33,929 nt of DNA from Clostridia bacterium (GTDB lineage Bacteria > Bacillota > DSM-12270 > Thermacetogeniales > Thermacetogeniaceae). Below, one piece after another: positions 9,539 to 17,170 of this stretch. The notes under the pieces were generated by a model. It searched no databases and had not been told where the DNA came from. It saw nothing but the letters and a program-made list of their open reading frames with translations. The stretch spans positions 1 to 33,929 of the forward strand of contig CADDZD010000019.1 in the NCBI GenBank assembly GCA_902812385.1, given 5' to 3'. Each line of letters starts with the position of its first letter. Position 1 is the first letter of the stretch. The translations under genes and the position numbers were made by a program.

Positions 9539-10075
9539 ATGAATTCTAAAAAAGCATCATTGCGTGGAATGGTCTACGCATCTATGTTTGGCGCTATGAC
9601 CGCCCTGGGGGCCTATATCACAATCCCCCTCCAGCCCGTCCCAATAACCCTGCAATCACTGTTTTTAAATCTTGCGGGTGCGCTCCTGGGCGGATATCTC
9701 GGAGCCTTGAGTCAGGTTATTTACGTTCTGCTTGGGGTAATGGGACTGCCTGTTTTCGCCGGGGGTAAAGCCGGTCTGGGGGTTCTGCTGGGTCCTACCG
9801 GTGGCTATTTAATCGGATTTATCATTGGAACTTTTTTGATCGGAAAACTAATTGAAGTCAAGGAGAAACCGGGTTTTACCTGGGTTTTATTCTCGATGAT
9901 AGTCGGACATATAGTGATCTACGGGCTGGGGATAATTCAGCTATCTGTAGTCGCAAAGCTTTCTCTGGCGAAAGCTGGTGCCGTCGGGGTAATCCCCTTT
10001 CTACCGGGAGATGCGTTAAAGATCATTGCAGCCGCCGCCATCGCTCTTAAAGTAAGGGACAGGATCAAACTCTAG
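9539..10075 (+). CDS. bioY: Biotin transporter substrate-binding subunit BioY
   Basis: Membrane S component of an energy-coupling factor transporter that binds biotin with high affinity. The 178-residue product has about six hydrophobic segments and the BioY hallmarks: GAYITIPLQPVPITLQSL near the N-terminus, LAGALLGGYLGALSQVIYVLLG, then GLPVFAGGKAGLGVLLGPTGGYLIGF and the late PFLPGDALKIIAAA. The ATG follows GAGGAG at suitable spacing. It is first in an operon with its own ATPase and T component and sits behind a BirA operator, so biotin is the expected substrate. Confidence 0.97.
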   Translation: MNSKKASLRGMVYASMFGAMTALGAYITIPLQPVPITLQSLFLNLAGALLGGYLGALSQVIYVLLGVMGLPVFAGGKAGLGVLLGPTGGYLIGFIIGTFLIGKLIEVKEKPGFTWVLFSMIVGHIVIYGLGIIQLSVVAKLSLAKAGAVGVIPFLPGDALKIIAAAAIALKVRDRIKL

Positions 10076-10091
10076 GGGGCATCCTGCAGCC

Positions 10092-10961
10092 ATGATCCGG
10101 GTGGAAAACCTGGTTTATAAATACGATCCAAATGATACTCCGGTGCTCAGGTCCGTAAACCTGGAGATAAGAGACGGTGAGTACGTTGCCCTCATCGGGC
10201 CGAACGGCTGCGGAAAGACGACTCTGATAAAGCATTTCAACACCCTTTTGTCCCCTACCGAGGGTGACGTGTGGATAGACGGGCTGAATACTAAAGACCC
10301 CTCCGCCGTTGGAGAAATACGGCAAAGGGTTGGGATGATTTTCCAGAATCCGGATAATCAAATTGTTGGTATGACTGTCGAAGAAGACGTTTCCTTTGGG
10401 CCTGGAAATTTGAATTTGCCGCCCAGGGAGATACGGCAGAGGGTTGATGAAGCGCTTGAAGCGGTGGGGCTAACCGGCTACGCCGGGCGTTCCCCCCATA
10501 CTCTTTCCGGAGGTCAAAAGCAACTCCTGGCGATAGCAGGCATACTGGCCATGATGCCGAAGCACATCGCCCTTGATGAGCCGACCTCTTCTCTCGACCC
10601 TGCCGGACGGCGCAGCGTCGCCGCAGTTTTGAGAAAACTGAACAAACAGGGGATGACGATCATCCACATCACCCACAACGTGGAGGAGATTGTCAGAGCA
10701 GACCGGGTTATTGTGATGGATGCAGGCAGTATTCTGCTCGATGGCAAACCGGAGCAGGTTTTCAGCAAAGTCGAACGGCTAAAAGCGCTGGGCATGGGCG
10801 TTCCACAGGTTACAGAGTTGATGTGGCGTCTGCAACAGATGGGAGAAAAGGTTCGCACCGATATCCTGACCGTCGATGATGCCTGTGATGAAATAGCTGC
10901 GCTGTTAAGAAGGATCAGAAAAGCAGCTTCCATCTCTCCCGGCAGGCAGGCAAGAGGTTGA
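10092..10961 (+). CDS. ecfA: ECF transporter ATP-binding subunit
   Basis: ABC-type ATPase that powers biotin uptake with EcfT and BioY. In 289 residues it has a Walker A GPNGCGKTT (36-44), Q-loop FQNPDNQ (84-90), ABC signature LSGGQKQ (138-144), Walker B with catalytic Glu (ALDEPTSSLD, about 160-169) and the switch His in HITHN. The length with the C-terminal extension fits the EcfA/CbiO group. Only one ATPase gene is present, unlike the EcfA1-EcfA2 pair of most Firmicutes, so a homodimer or a second ATPase elsewhere is implied. It begins 16 bases after bioY. Confidence 0.95.
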   Translation: MIRVENLVYKYDPNDTPVLRSVNLEIRDGEYVALIGPNGCGKTTLIKHFNTLLSPTEGDVWIDGLNTKDPSAVGEIRQRVGMIFQNPDNQIVGMTVEEDVSFGPGNLNLPPREIRQRVDEALEAVGLTGYAGRSPHTLSGGQKQLLAIAGILAMMPKHIALDEPTSSLDPAGRRSVAAVLRKLNKQGMTIIHITHNVEEIVRADRVIVMDAGSILLDGKPEQVFSKVERLKALGMGVPQVTELMWRLQQMGEKVRTDILTVDDACDEIAALLRRIRKAASISPGRQARG

Positions 10962-10966
10962 TAAAT

Positions 10967-11749
10967 GTGTATAAACTGGGTCAATATACGCCCGGCGGGT
11001 CGTGCGTTCACAAAATGCACCCGCTGGCCAAAATCATAGTGGTTATAGCCTTGAGCATAATAATTTTCCGCGCGGGCGCATTTGTTTTAGCGGCGGTCGG
11101 CGGGTTTCTGGCTGCCATCATACTCCTTTCCCGGCTAACGGTTAAGTATGTGCTGAAAGCCATCAGGCCGGCGCTGCCGTTTTTCGCCCTTCTCTTCCTG
11201 GTACACCTCTTCTGTACCGGGGGGACCCCCATTCCCCCATTCCCGTTGTGGCATGTGAGCATTACTTACGAGGGGCTGCGGCAGGGTGCTCTGCTGGTAT
11301 GGCGGTTCGTGTTGCTGGTCTTAAGCGCCTCGCTTCTAACCATGGTCACCTCCCCCTCCGAGCTGATCATCGGTATGGAAAGGCTCCTCAAACCGTTAAG
11401 GTTTCTGGGGATCTCTTCATCCGATCTGGCCGTAATGCTCTCCCTCGCCTTAAGATTTATGCCTGCCCTCCTCGAAGAAATCGACAGGATCAGGGAAGCC
11501 CGGCTGGCGAGAGGGGCCGATTTTAATAAGGGCGGCCTGCTGAAAAGAACGAAAGCCGTTACTTCATTAGCAATCCCCCTGACTCTAAACACCTTCCGCA
11601 GAGCCGAAGAGCTTGCAGCGGCGATGGAGGCACGCGGCTATCGAAGAGGCCCCAGAACCTATTTAAAGGAACTAACCATGGCCCAGCTTGATTATATAGT
11701 TATAGGAGCAGCGGTAATAGCAGGAGCGGCTTCCTTTTTATTCTTCTGA
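10967..11749 (+). CDS. ecfT: ECF transporter transmembrane subunit EcfT
   Basis: Membrane T component that couples the ATPase to BioY. The 260-residue protein has the N-terminal YKLGQYTPGGSCVHKMHPLAK typical of the family, hydrophobic spans around residues 25-70, 95-130 and at the very C-terminus, and the two Ala-Arg-Gly coupling motifs, EARLARGADF (about 173-182) and EARGYRRG (about 225). I choose the GTG at 10967, nine bases after AAGAGG; the frame opens earlier with a TTG at 10958 that overlaps the ecfA stop but abuts the ribosome site. It ends the operon and converges on cooS. Confidence 0.94.
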   Translation: MYKLGQYTPGGSCVHKMHPLAKIIVVIALSIIIFRAGAFVLAAVGGFLAAIILLSRLTVKYVLKAIRPALPFFALLFLVHLFCTGGTPIPPFPLWHVSITYEGLRQGALLVWRFVLLVLSASLLTMVTSPSELIIGMERLLKPLRFLGISSSDLAVMLSLALRFMPALLEEIDRIREARLARGADFNKGGLLKRTKAVTSLAIPLTLNTFRRAEELAAAMEARGYRRGPRTYLKELTMAQLDYIVIGAAVIAGAASFLFF

Positions 11750-11804
11750 ACCTTTTCGCCTCCCTTCGGAAGGCTTGAAAGCCGAGGAAGCCGCTCCCTT
11801 CACC

Positions 11805-11829
11805 GCCTGCCCGGCATTACAAGGCAGGC
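11805..11829. terminator. Inverted repeat between convergent ecfT and cooS
   Basis: GCCTGCC (11805-11811) pairs with GGCAGGC (11823-11829) around an 11-base loop. It lies where transcripts of ecfT and cooS meet and may end one or both, but neither side has a good T tract, so this is tentative. A second short hairpin TCCCC-ATTT-GGGGA lies closer to the cooS end. Confidence 0.35.
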
Positions 11830-11868
11830 AGCACCAATCCCCCAAATGGGGAGTCTAGCCACGGCAAA

Positions 11869-13776
11869 CTAAATACCCAGTTTCTTGCGCTTGCTGCGGA
11901 TGTGGTCGAGAATGCCCTGTGCCGCCTTGAAGGGGTCCGTCTCCACGTAGAACCTGCCGCCAAAGAGGTCCTCCGCCGTCTGGCCGGTAAGAATCGACGC
12001 CACCTGCGGGGACCCCAGCACGGGCGGAACCACGCCCAGGTGGGTGAATACTCCCAGAGCCACCGCCCAGGTGCCGATCGCCAGGGCTTTCTCGTGCTGG
12101 TATTCGGGGGCGGATGCGGCAACCGGCAGGTCCTTCACCGCAACCTTGAGGTAATCGGCCAGGGCCTTCAAGAGGTCGCCGATGCGGGAGTTGTCGACAC
12201 AGCTTCCCATGTGCAGCACCGGCGGAAGCGGCCCGTCCAGCCCTGCCGCTTTCCCTACTGCGGTCAGAACGGCTTTCAGGGGCTCACCCGCATACTTCTC
12301 GGTGGCCTCGGGCTGCAGCAGGCCGGCCTTCGCCAGGGCCTGGGCGGAACAACCGGTGGTGACGATCAAAACGTTCTCCTTCAACAACTCTTTGACCAGT
12401 GTAACATGGAAGGAGTCCTGGACCACCTTGACGTTGTTGCAGCCCACGGTGGCCACCGCGCCTAAGATATTGCCGCCGGCGATGTTATCCACCAGGGGCT
12501 TCAGAGGGTTATCCGGATCCAGGCACGAGAGGGCCTTTACAATTGCCTCGACGCTGAACCCGGCCATCATGGCGGACTTTTCCGTAGGAATCTGCACCCT
12601 CGACCGGTCGCGTCTGGTGAAATTATCGATGGCTATGCGGACGATCTCCTCCGCCCTCTTGTCTACATCCTCCAGTGTGAATCCAACGTGCTCGGCCGCC
12701 GGGATCTTGGCGATGGGCATGGTGGTGAGGATTTTGGTATGGAAGCATCCGGCCACCGCCTGGAGGGCAGGCATGATGCACTGGACGTCGACAACCATGG
12801 CGTCAACCGCCCCTGTGGCCAGGGCCAGTTCCTGGGAGAGGAAGTTGGTGGCGATGGGAACCCCCTGGCGCATGAGCACCTCGTTGCCGGTGCAGCAGAT
12901 GCCCGCCACCTGAATGCCTCTGGCCCCTACCTTCTCCGCCTCGGGCGCCAACCTCTTCGCCCACTCCACCACCTTCTCAGAAAGGAGGGGGACGTGGCCG
13001 TGCACGATCACGTTCACATGATCCTTTTTGAGCACCCCGAGATTGACCTCCGATGCCACGGGGGTTGGAGTCCCGAAGATGATATCCTGAATGTCGGTGG
13101 CCAGGTGCAGGCCGGCGTAGCCGTCAACCAGGCCCAGCTTCACCGTTGATAAAATCAGGTTGACCGGGTCGGCATCCACACCCATGGTGGTCTGGTGCAG
13201 GCCTTCCCGGATCTCGCGGTCGGGATTGCGGGGCAGAACGCCCAGCTTGCCCCAGGTCTCCACCCTTTCGGCCGGGGCGGTGGCCGTCAGCCACTTCATC
13301 GGCTCTCTGCCGTGGTTGGAAAAATCGGCGTAGGCCGCCTCTGCCACCTCCCGGGCGATCTCCTGGCTGGCCCTGCCCTCCACGGCGATCCCCAGCTTGC
13401 GGGCGACGGCCTGCAGTTTGGCCTCATCCCTGATCTGGTACGGGGCGCCTCCCCGGGCGGCCAGCTCCAGGGCCTCGATGGCCTCGTAGGCGTGGTCAAC
13501 GTGGGTGGCGGCTCCCCCGGCAACCGCGCGCAGCAGGTTGCGGGCCACGATCAGATCGGCCCCGGCTCCGCAGATTCCCTTCTGGGGCTCGTCACCGAAG
13601 GGGTTGATCCGGCAGGGCCCCTGCACGCAGTTCCGGCAGCAGACCCCCAGTAGCCCGAAACCACACTGGGGCTGCTGGCTTTGATAGCGGTCCCAAACGG
13701 TATCTATCCCCTGGCCGGCGCACCTCTCCAGCATTGAGGAGGCGGCGGGGTCAATGGTATAACCGTCGAATTTCAC
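11869..13776 (-). CDS. cooS: Anaerobic Ni-Fe carbon monoxide dehydrogenase, catalytic subunit
   Basis: Oxidises CO to CO2 (reversibly) at a Ni-Fe-S cluster. The 635-residue length is normal for the monofunctional homodimeric enzyme. Cys38 and Cys46 fit the inter-subunit D cluster; Cys47, 50, 55 and 69 fit the B cluster. C-cluster ligands are all present: His in VIVHGHVPLLSE, then Cys in GICCTGNE, DVQCIMPA, VGCNNV, TTGCSAQ and MGSCVDNSR. The conserved Lys of EKALAIG, needed for catalysis, is also there. It starts with GTG, overlapping the cooF-like stop by four bases. No acetyl-CoA synthase, cooC or hydrogenase genes flank it, so this unit probably just supplies electrons to a ferredoxin. A partial copy of its 3' end lies at 14703. 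Confidence 0.97.
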   Translation of the reverse strand: MKFDGYTIDPAASSMLERCAGQGIDTVWDRYQSQQPQCGFGLLGVCCRNCVQGPCRINPFGDEPQKGICGAGADLIVARNLLRAVAGGAATHVDHAYEAIEALELAARGGAPYQIRDEAKLQAVARKLGIAVEGRASQEIAREVAEAAYADFSNHGREPMKWLTATAPAERVETWGKLGVLPRNPDREIREGLHQTTMGVDADPVNLILSTVKLGLVDGYAGLHLATDIQDIIFGTPTPVASEVNLGVLKKDHVNVIVHGHVPLLSEKVVEWAKRLAPEAEKVGARGIQVAGICCTGNEVLMRQGVPIATNFLSQELALATGAVDAMVVDVQCIMPALQAVAGCFHTKILTTMPIAKIPAAEHVGFTLEDVDKRAEEIVRIAIDNFTRRDRSRVQIPTEKSAMMAGFSVEAIVKALSCLDPDNPLKPLVDNIAGGNILGAVATVGCNNVKVVQDSFHVTLVKELLKENVLIVTTGCSAQALAKAGLLQPEATEKYAGEPLKAVLTAVGKAAGLDGPLPPVLHMGSCVDNSRIGDLLKALADYLKVAVKDLPVAASAPEYQHEKALAIGTWAVALGVFTHLGVVPPVLGSPQVASILTGQTAEDLFGGRFYVETDPFKAAQGILDHIRSKRKKLGI

Positions 13777-14276
13777 AGGTTACCCCCCTCTTCCCTTAAA
13801 AAGTCGGCCAGAAACTGTTTCCTGACACCTTTCGCAAAGCTGTCAACCTCCTGGTAGACCAGCGCCCCCGTGGGGCACGCCGCCACACAGGCCGGTTCTT
13901 CAAGACCCGGGCAGCGGTCGCACTTGACGGCCAGGTGTTTTTCCCCGTCGGTGGCAATTGCCCCGAAGGGACAGACCATAACACACATCCAGCATCCCAC
14001 GCACTTCTCCGGCTGATTGGCAACCACCCCGGTGGAGGTATCCTTTCTCATCGCCCCTGTGGTACAGACAGCGGCGCAGGGTGCGTCGTCGCAGTGGCGG
14101 CAGTTGAGAGGAAAGGATCCATCCCCGGTGCTCTCCACAAAGATCCTCTTTCTCGGATGCGGGCTTTCCTGGACGGCCTGGTAGAGGTTCTTCGTTTTGG
14201 AGTGCTGCACCGCGCAGGCCAGCTCACAGGAACGGCACCCGAGACACTTCTTGATATCGACCAGGACCTGTTTCAA
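13773..14276 (-). CDS. cooF: CooF-like four-cluster ferredoxin (CODH electron acceptor)
   Basis: Polyferredoxin of the HycB/CooF type that passes electrons from CooS to another acceptor. In 167 residues there are 16 Cys in four groups: CLGCRSCELAC (11-21), CRHCDDAPCAAVC, CVGCWMCVMVC and CDRC ... ACVAAC, enough for four [4Fe-4S] clusters. There is no signal peptide or membrane span, so it is cytoplasmic or attached to a partner. The start is a TTG at 14276, eight bases after GAAAGGGGG; no nearby ATG fits. It is translationally coupled to cooS. The partner oxidoreductase is not in the window. Confidence 0.93.
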   Translation of the reverse strand: MKQVLVDIKKCLGCRSCELACAVQHSKTKNLYQAVQESPHPRKRIFVESTGDGSFPLNCRHCDDAPCAAVCTTGAMRKDTSTGVVANQPEKCVGCWMCVMVCPFGAIATDGEKHLAVKCDRCPGLEEPACVAACPTGALVYQEVDSFAKGVRKQFLADFLREEGGNL

Positions 14277-14405
14277 ACAACCGACCCCCTTTCCTGGGAG
14301 AAATAAATAGAAATAGAACCGATACCCGAGCCTTCCCTACAAGTTAAAAATTCTACAACCGGATGAAAATTCCTTGCTCATCTCCAAATAAACGTACGTC
14401 TGCCC

Positions 14406-14664
14406 TGAAAATACGTTCCGGTTTATCCTTGCGCTTGCTCCCGGACTCCGGTTGAACTCGCCCTAGGACTTGTCGCAGACGGCAGCCGACCGGCTCCTAT
14501 GACGCCATCCATGGCGCATAGTCGCCTAGCTCAACCTCCTGTTTCGCTTCGGCTGCCGTTAGCTGCTCCTTCGTCAAGGGCGAGTAACAACCTCCGTAGG
14601 TCGCTGCGCCTGCAAGGATAAACCGCTTTTTCGCTTCTCTGTTGGTGCCGCCGGAGGCGGCGTG
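14406..14664. repeat. Modular nested inverted repeat, copy B
   Basis: Full copy, 259 bases: outer box TGAAAATACGT (14406), terminal repeat GGTTTATCCTTGC (14420-14432), core, GCAAGGATAAACC (14612-14624), and hairpin GCCGCC-GGA-GGCGGC (14647-14661). The core reads from the CTTGCTCCCGGACTCCGG arm to the CTCCGTAGGTCGCTGCGCC arm, the reverse of copy A. Its apex holds a different small hairpin (CGCCATCCATGGCG) from that of copy A. It sits upstream of cooF and downstream of csrA. Confidence 0.87.
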
Positions 14665-14675
14665 ATCGTCTGTCA

Positions 14676-14700
14676 TGAAAATATGTCCAGGTTTATCCTG
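14676..14700. repeat. Left-end fragment of the repeat family
   Basis: TGAAAATATGTCC (14676-14688) followed by GGTTTATCCTG (14690-14700) repeats the outer box and terminal repeat of the family, but the core and other end are missing. The fragment stops three bases before the duplicated cooS tail, as if a deletion had joined the two. Confidence 0.75.
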
Positions 14701-14702
14701 TC

Positions 14703-14806
14703 TTGGGCAGGCAGCACCAATCCCCCAAATGGGGAGTCAAGCCACGGCAAACTAATCTTGCGCTTGCTGCGGAGGTGGTCGGGAATGCCCTGCGCCGCCT
14801 TGATGA
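14703..14806 (-). pseudogene. Decayed duplicate of the cooS 3' end
   Basis: This stretch closely matches 11823-11930: the same downstream sequence (GGCAGGCAGCACCAATCCCC on), then the CooS C-terminal coding region for KAAQGI and DH-RSKRK with a few substitutions. About 10 bases that include the last codons and stop of cooS are absent, and homology ends abruptly near 14806. It cannot be a gene. It is the tail of a second cooS, left by duplication followed by deletion, or copied locally from the intact gene. Confidence 0.85.
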
Positions 14807-14869
14807 ATGGGAGATATAACGGGCAAGGGTCCGGCGAAAGGCAGCTTGAGGCGCATACATCCCCGGAAA

Positions 14870-14899
14870 AATAAAAAACCAGAGCATGCTCTGATTTTT
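14870..14899 (-). terminator. Intrinsic terminator after csrA
   Basis: A perfect palindrome CAGAGCATGCTCTG (14880-14893), extended by A/T pairs, is followed on the minus strand by TTTTTTATTTTT. It begins about 20 bases past the csrA stop and has A-rich sequence on the other side, so it could work in both directions. Confidence 0.88.
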
Positions 14900-14916
14900 C
14901 AGCCAGATAACCATAT

Positions 14917-15195
14917 TTACTCTTCCTGGCCGGTCTCACCGGGCGGCCTGTCCGGCCTTCCGGCCACCGTCCCCCCGAGAAGCTCCTCCAGCCCTTCCGG
15001 GGCATCGGTGCCGGCCCGGGCGGCAGCCGCATTCTCGGCGCGGATCAGGGCGTAGATCTCCTCCCGGTGGACCGGCAGCTCCCGGGGCGCTTCAATGCCC
15101 AGGCGCACCTGATCCCCCCGCACCTCCAGAACGGTCACCACGATGCTTTCTCCGATTACAATGCTTTGCCCGGACTTGCGTGACAGAACCAGCAT
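14917..15195 (-). CDS. csrA: Carbon storage regulator CsrA
   Basis: Dimeric RNA-binding protein that blocks ribosome access, notably to flagellin mRNA in Firmicutes, and is antagonised by FliW. Residues 1-50 are the canonical fold: [18 protein letters not shown], then [19 protein letters not shown] with the RNA-contacting Arg. At 92 residues it is longer than usual because of an Ala/Gly/Pro-rich tail of about 35 residues. I start at the ATG at 15195 (AGGTGG upstream); a GTG nine bases earlier immediately follows the fliW stop. It lies directly after its antagonist fliW, the standard arrangement, and is closed by a strong terminator. Confidence 0.96.
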   Translation of the reverse strand: MLVLSRKSGQSIVIGESIVVTVLEVRGDQVRLGIEAPRELPVHREEIYALIRAENAAAARAGTDAPEGLEELLGGTVAGRPDRPPGETGQEE

Positions 15196-15204
15196 CCCGA
15201 CCAC

Positions 15205-15666
15205 CTAACCGCAGGCGCGCCGCGCCTCATGCGGCGGAACCCGGTGAAAAAGCAGGTGCTTCGTCCGGTAACCGCTCGACTCCAGGATAACCTGCCGGCC
15301 GAGCCCCTTCACGTGGTTGATCACCACAGGGGCCAGCAGGTTTGTGGTCATTTCCCGCACATTGCGGGAGGGAATCGTCACCACGGTGAGCAGTGTCGCA
15401 TCGGAGGGGTCCTTTATTCCGAGAAACTCGCAAACCGCTTCCGACAGGTCCACTTCGTAATCGGGGAAGAAGACAAAGGGATCCACCATCAAAAAGGCCA
15501 CATCCGGGTTGTTTACCGCCTGCATCCAGACAAAAACATCGTTATCCGGGAGAGGGACAAAAAAGAACTCCTTCAACTCGGGAAAACCCACCATCCCCCG
15601 CGGGAACCTGAGGATCTTTTCCGGCGCCACTTCCAGAGTCCCGAAGCGTGCGGTATATACCTCCAT
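15205..15666 (-). CDS. fliW: Flagellar assembly factor FliW
   Basis: Protein antagonist of CsrA that also binds flagellin, linking flagellin export to its translation. The 153-residue product has the family pattern MEVYTARFGTLEVAPEKILRF, PRGMVGFPELKEF, MVDPFVFFPDYEVDL and the late LLAPVVINHVKGLGRQVIL. The long frame would add 49 residues of unrelated Arg-rich sequence; the ATG at 15666 follows GGGAGG and restores the family length. csrA begins just after its stop. Confidence 0.95.
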   Translation of the reverse strand: MEVYTARFGTLEVAPEKILRFPRGMVGFPELKEFFFVPLPDNDVFVWMQAVNNPDVAFLMVDPFVFFPDYEVDLSEAVCEFLGIKDPSDATLLTVVTIPSRNVREMTTNLLAPVVINHVKGLGRQVILESSGYRTKHLLFHRVPPHEARRACG

Positions 15667-15691
15667 AAGCCACCTCCCACACCACAGCTTT

Positions 15692-15862
15692 TCATACCGA
15701 ACACAATAATAAAAGCCTTTCCATTTCAGGCGTGCAGGCCTGCCCGCAGCTGACTTCCGGACGCACCGCCGGGCAGGCTTCCCCTTCCTCCAGCCATGCC
15801 GTCCGGATTCCACCGGGTTTCACCCGCACATCAATGCCGCCGGGTTGGTACCGGATCCGCAC
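15692..15862 (-). other. Weak small frame in the flgL-fliW gap
   Basis: The 238-base gap between flgL and fliW holds a 56-codon frame opening with GTG (VRIRYQPGGIDVRVKPGG ...). In many Firmicutes a DUF6470 (YviE) gene sits exactly here, and the sequence has a faint likeness to the repeated beta-strand start of that family. There is no ribosome site and the frame is short, so it may be a relic or chance. Nothing else convincing was seen in the gap. Confidence 0.2.
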
Positions 15863-15904
15863 CGGCGGTGTCGACGCCGATACGAGGAAACTGCATTATT
15901 CGCC

Positions 15905-16810
15905 CTAGCGCAGGAAGTCAATGAGAGTGGGCATGATGATCCGGGCGCCGGCCGCCAGCGTCGTCCTGTAGGCGTTTTCCTGGTTTTTGAGATCGATGAT
16001 CGCCTTGGCGATATCCGCATCCTCCGCCTGGGAAAGGAGACTCGTCTGCTGGACCTGGTCCTGCGCCAGCCGGTCGGCGCTCATCTCCATCCGGTTTTCC
16101 CTTGCGCCCAACTCTCCCCGCCTGGCGATGAGGTTGTCGACCAGCTTATCAATATCCCCGATTGAAGCGGAAATACCTGCGGTATCATCTTTATTTAGCT
16201 TTGTATACAGTTCTTTCAGAACAACAAAAACACCCTCATTTTCATCTCCAAAAACTTCTTTACCATCAAAATTCACACATACCGAGATGTTGGGGGCGAT
16301 TTCATACTCGATGTCACTGGTATTCCCCTGATATTTTATATTTTTTATCACAGAAGTATCTAAAGTATCTTTCACATAAGGCTCCTTGTCGGTTTTCGTA
16401 CCCCCGAAGATATAGCGTCCGCCCAGGCTGGTGTTGGCGATTTGCATCAGCTGATCCCTGAGCTGCTCTACCTCCTGCGCTATGGCTTCCCGGGAGGCCT
16501 GGGGAAGGGTGCCGTTTGCCCCGGCAACCGCCCGTTCCCTGGCCGTCTGGAGTATCTCGATGGCACTGGCCAGGGCGTCGTCGGTGACTTCCATCCAGGT
16601 CCTGGCATCGTCTACGTTTTTGGCATATTGCTCGATCTCCCCCAGGCTGCTGCGCAGGGACAGGGAGGCGGCGACCCGCACGGGATCGTCCGAGGGACGC
16701 CTGATCTCCTTCCCCGAGGAAAGCCTGTCCTGGCACTCTGCCAGCCGCTCCATGTTGAACTGCATGTTTCTGAGCAGATTGTTTGCCAGCATGATGTTGG
16801 TGACCCGCAT
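15905..16810 (-). CDS. flgL: Flagellar hook-associated protein 3 (hook-filament junction)
   Basis: Secreted junction protein between FlgK and flagellin. The 301-residue product has the flagellin-like N-terminal coiled region (MRVTNIMLANNLLRNMQFNM, RLSSGKEIRRPSDDP) and the C-terminal helix (SLLSQAEDADIAKAIIDLKN, AYRTTLAAGARI). The ATG at 16810 fits the family and has AGAGGG upstream. The middle, roughly residues 140-210, is coded by distinctly AT-rich DNA, unlike both ends, and corresponds to the variable outer domain. In relatives flgL follows flgK directly; here a plus-strand gene and repeat copy C separate them, so flgL has its own promoter region. Confidence 0.95.
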   Translation of the reverse strand: MRVTNIMLANNLLRNMQFNMERLAECQDRLSSGKEIRRPSDDPVRVAASLSLRSSLGEIEQYAKNVDDARTWMEVTDDALASAIEILQTARERAVAGANGTLPQASREAIAQEVEQLRDQLMQIANTSLGGRYIFGGTKTDKEPYVKDTLDTSVIKNIKYQGNTSDIEYEIAPNISVCVNFDGKEVFGDENEGVFVVLKELYTKLNKDDTAGISASIGDIDKLVDNLIARRGELGARENRMEMSADRLAQDQVQQTSLLSQAEDADIAKAIIDLKNQENAYRTTLAAGARIIMPTLIDFLR

Positions 16811-16906
16811 CCGCCATCCCTCTTCCTTCACCGGAGAATCGCTTTTATCTAATTCATCGTCATTTTATGCTATTCCTTAATCCCGGTATTTCGCCGAATT
16901 GATCGG

Positions 16907-16932
16907 TTTTCGGCAAAAAACCTCGCTGTTTA
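16907..16932 (-). promoter_or_regulatory. Candidate sigma-D (sigma-28) promoter of flgL-fliW-csrA
   Basis: Minus-strand TAAA (plus 16929-16932), 14 bases, GCCGAAAA (16907-16914), one base short of and close to the flagellar consensus TAAA-N15-GCCGATAA, and about 95 bases upstream of flgL. Late flagellar genes are commonly sigma-D dependent. Confidence 0.45.
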
Positions 16933-17037
16933 CCCTTGTTAATACCCTATTTCACCTTTCCCTCTTCTGCCCGAAACCCATAGAAAAGAAGGAATCTCTC
17001 TTTTTATCTCGAAAGGGAAATAATAGCTTAGACGCTC

Positions 17038-17149
17038 ATGCCGCCCAAGCGGCACCATCGGAAAGAATGAAAATGGTGGTTTATCCTTGCAGTTCAACCG
17101 GAGTACGGGAGCAAGCGCAAGGATAAATCGGGATTGGGACATATTTTCA
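17038..17149. repeat. Modular inverted repeat, copy C (core deleted)
   Basis: Short 112-base member in reverse orientation: hairpin GCCGC-CCAA-GCGGC (17040-17053), GGTTTATCCTTGC (17078-17090), only the TTCAACCGGAGTACGGGAGC arm of the core, GCAAGGATAAATC (17117-17129), and the outer box as ATATTTTCA (17141-17149). It shows that the outer boxes and terminal repeats define the element even when the central palindromes are missing. It ends about 20 bases before the fchA-like start, so it forms the leader of that gene. Confidence 0.82.
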
Positions 17150-17170
17150 TACCAGGAAGGAAGTGGTACT

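Noticed and set aside
14673-15032. Minus-strand frame of 119 codons spanning the cooS relic
   Set aside because: It joins an out-of-frame part of csrA, the terminator and the duplicated cooS tail; it is not a real gene.
17087-17170. N-terminal extension of the FchA-like protein
   Set aside because: These codons lie in repeat copy C and are not conserved in the family; the GTG at 17171 has its own ribosome site.
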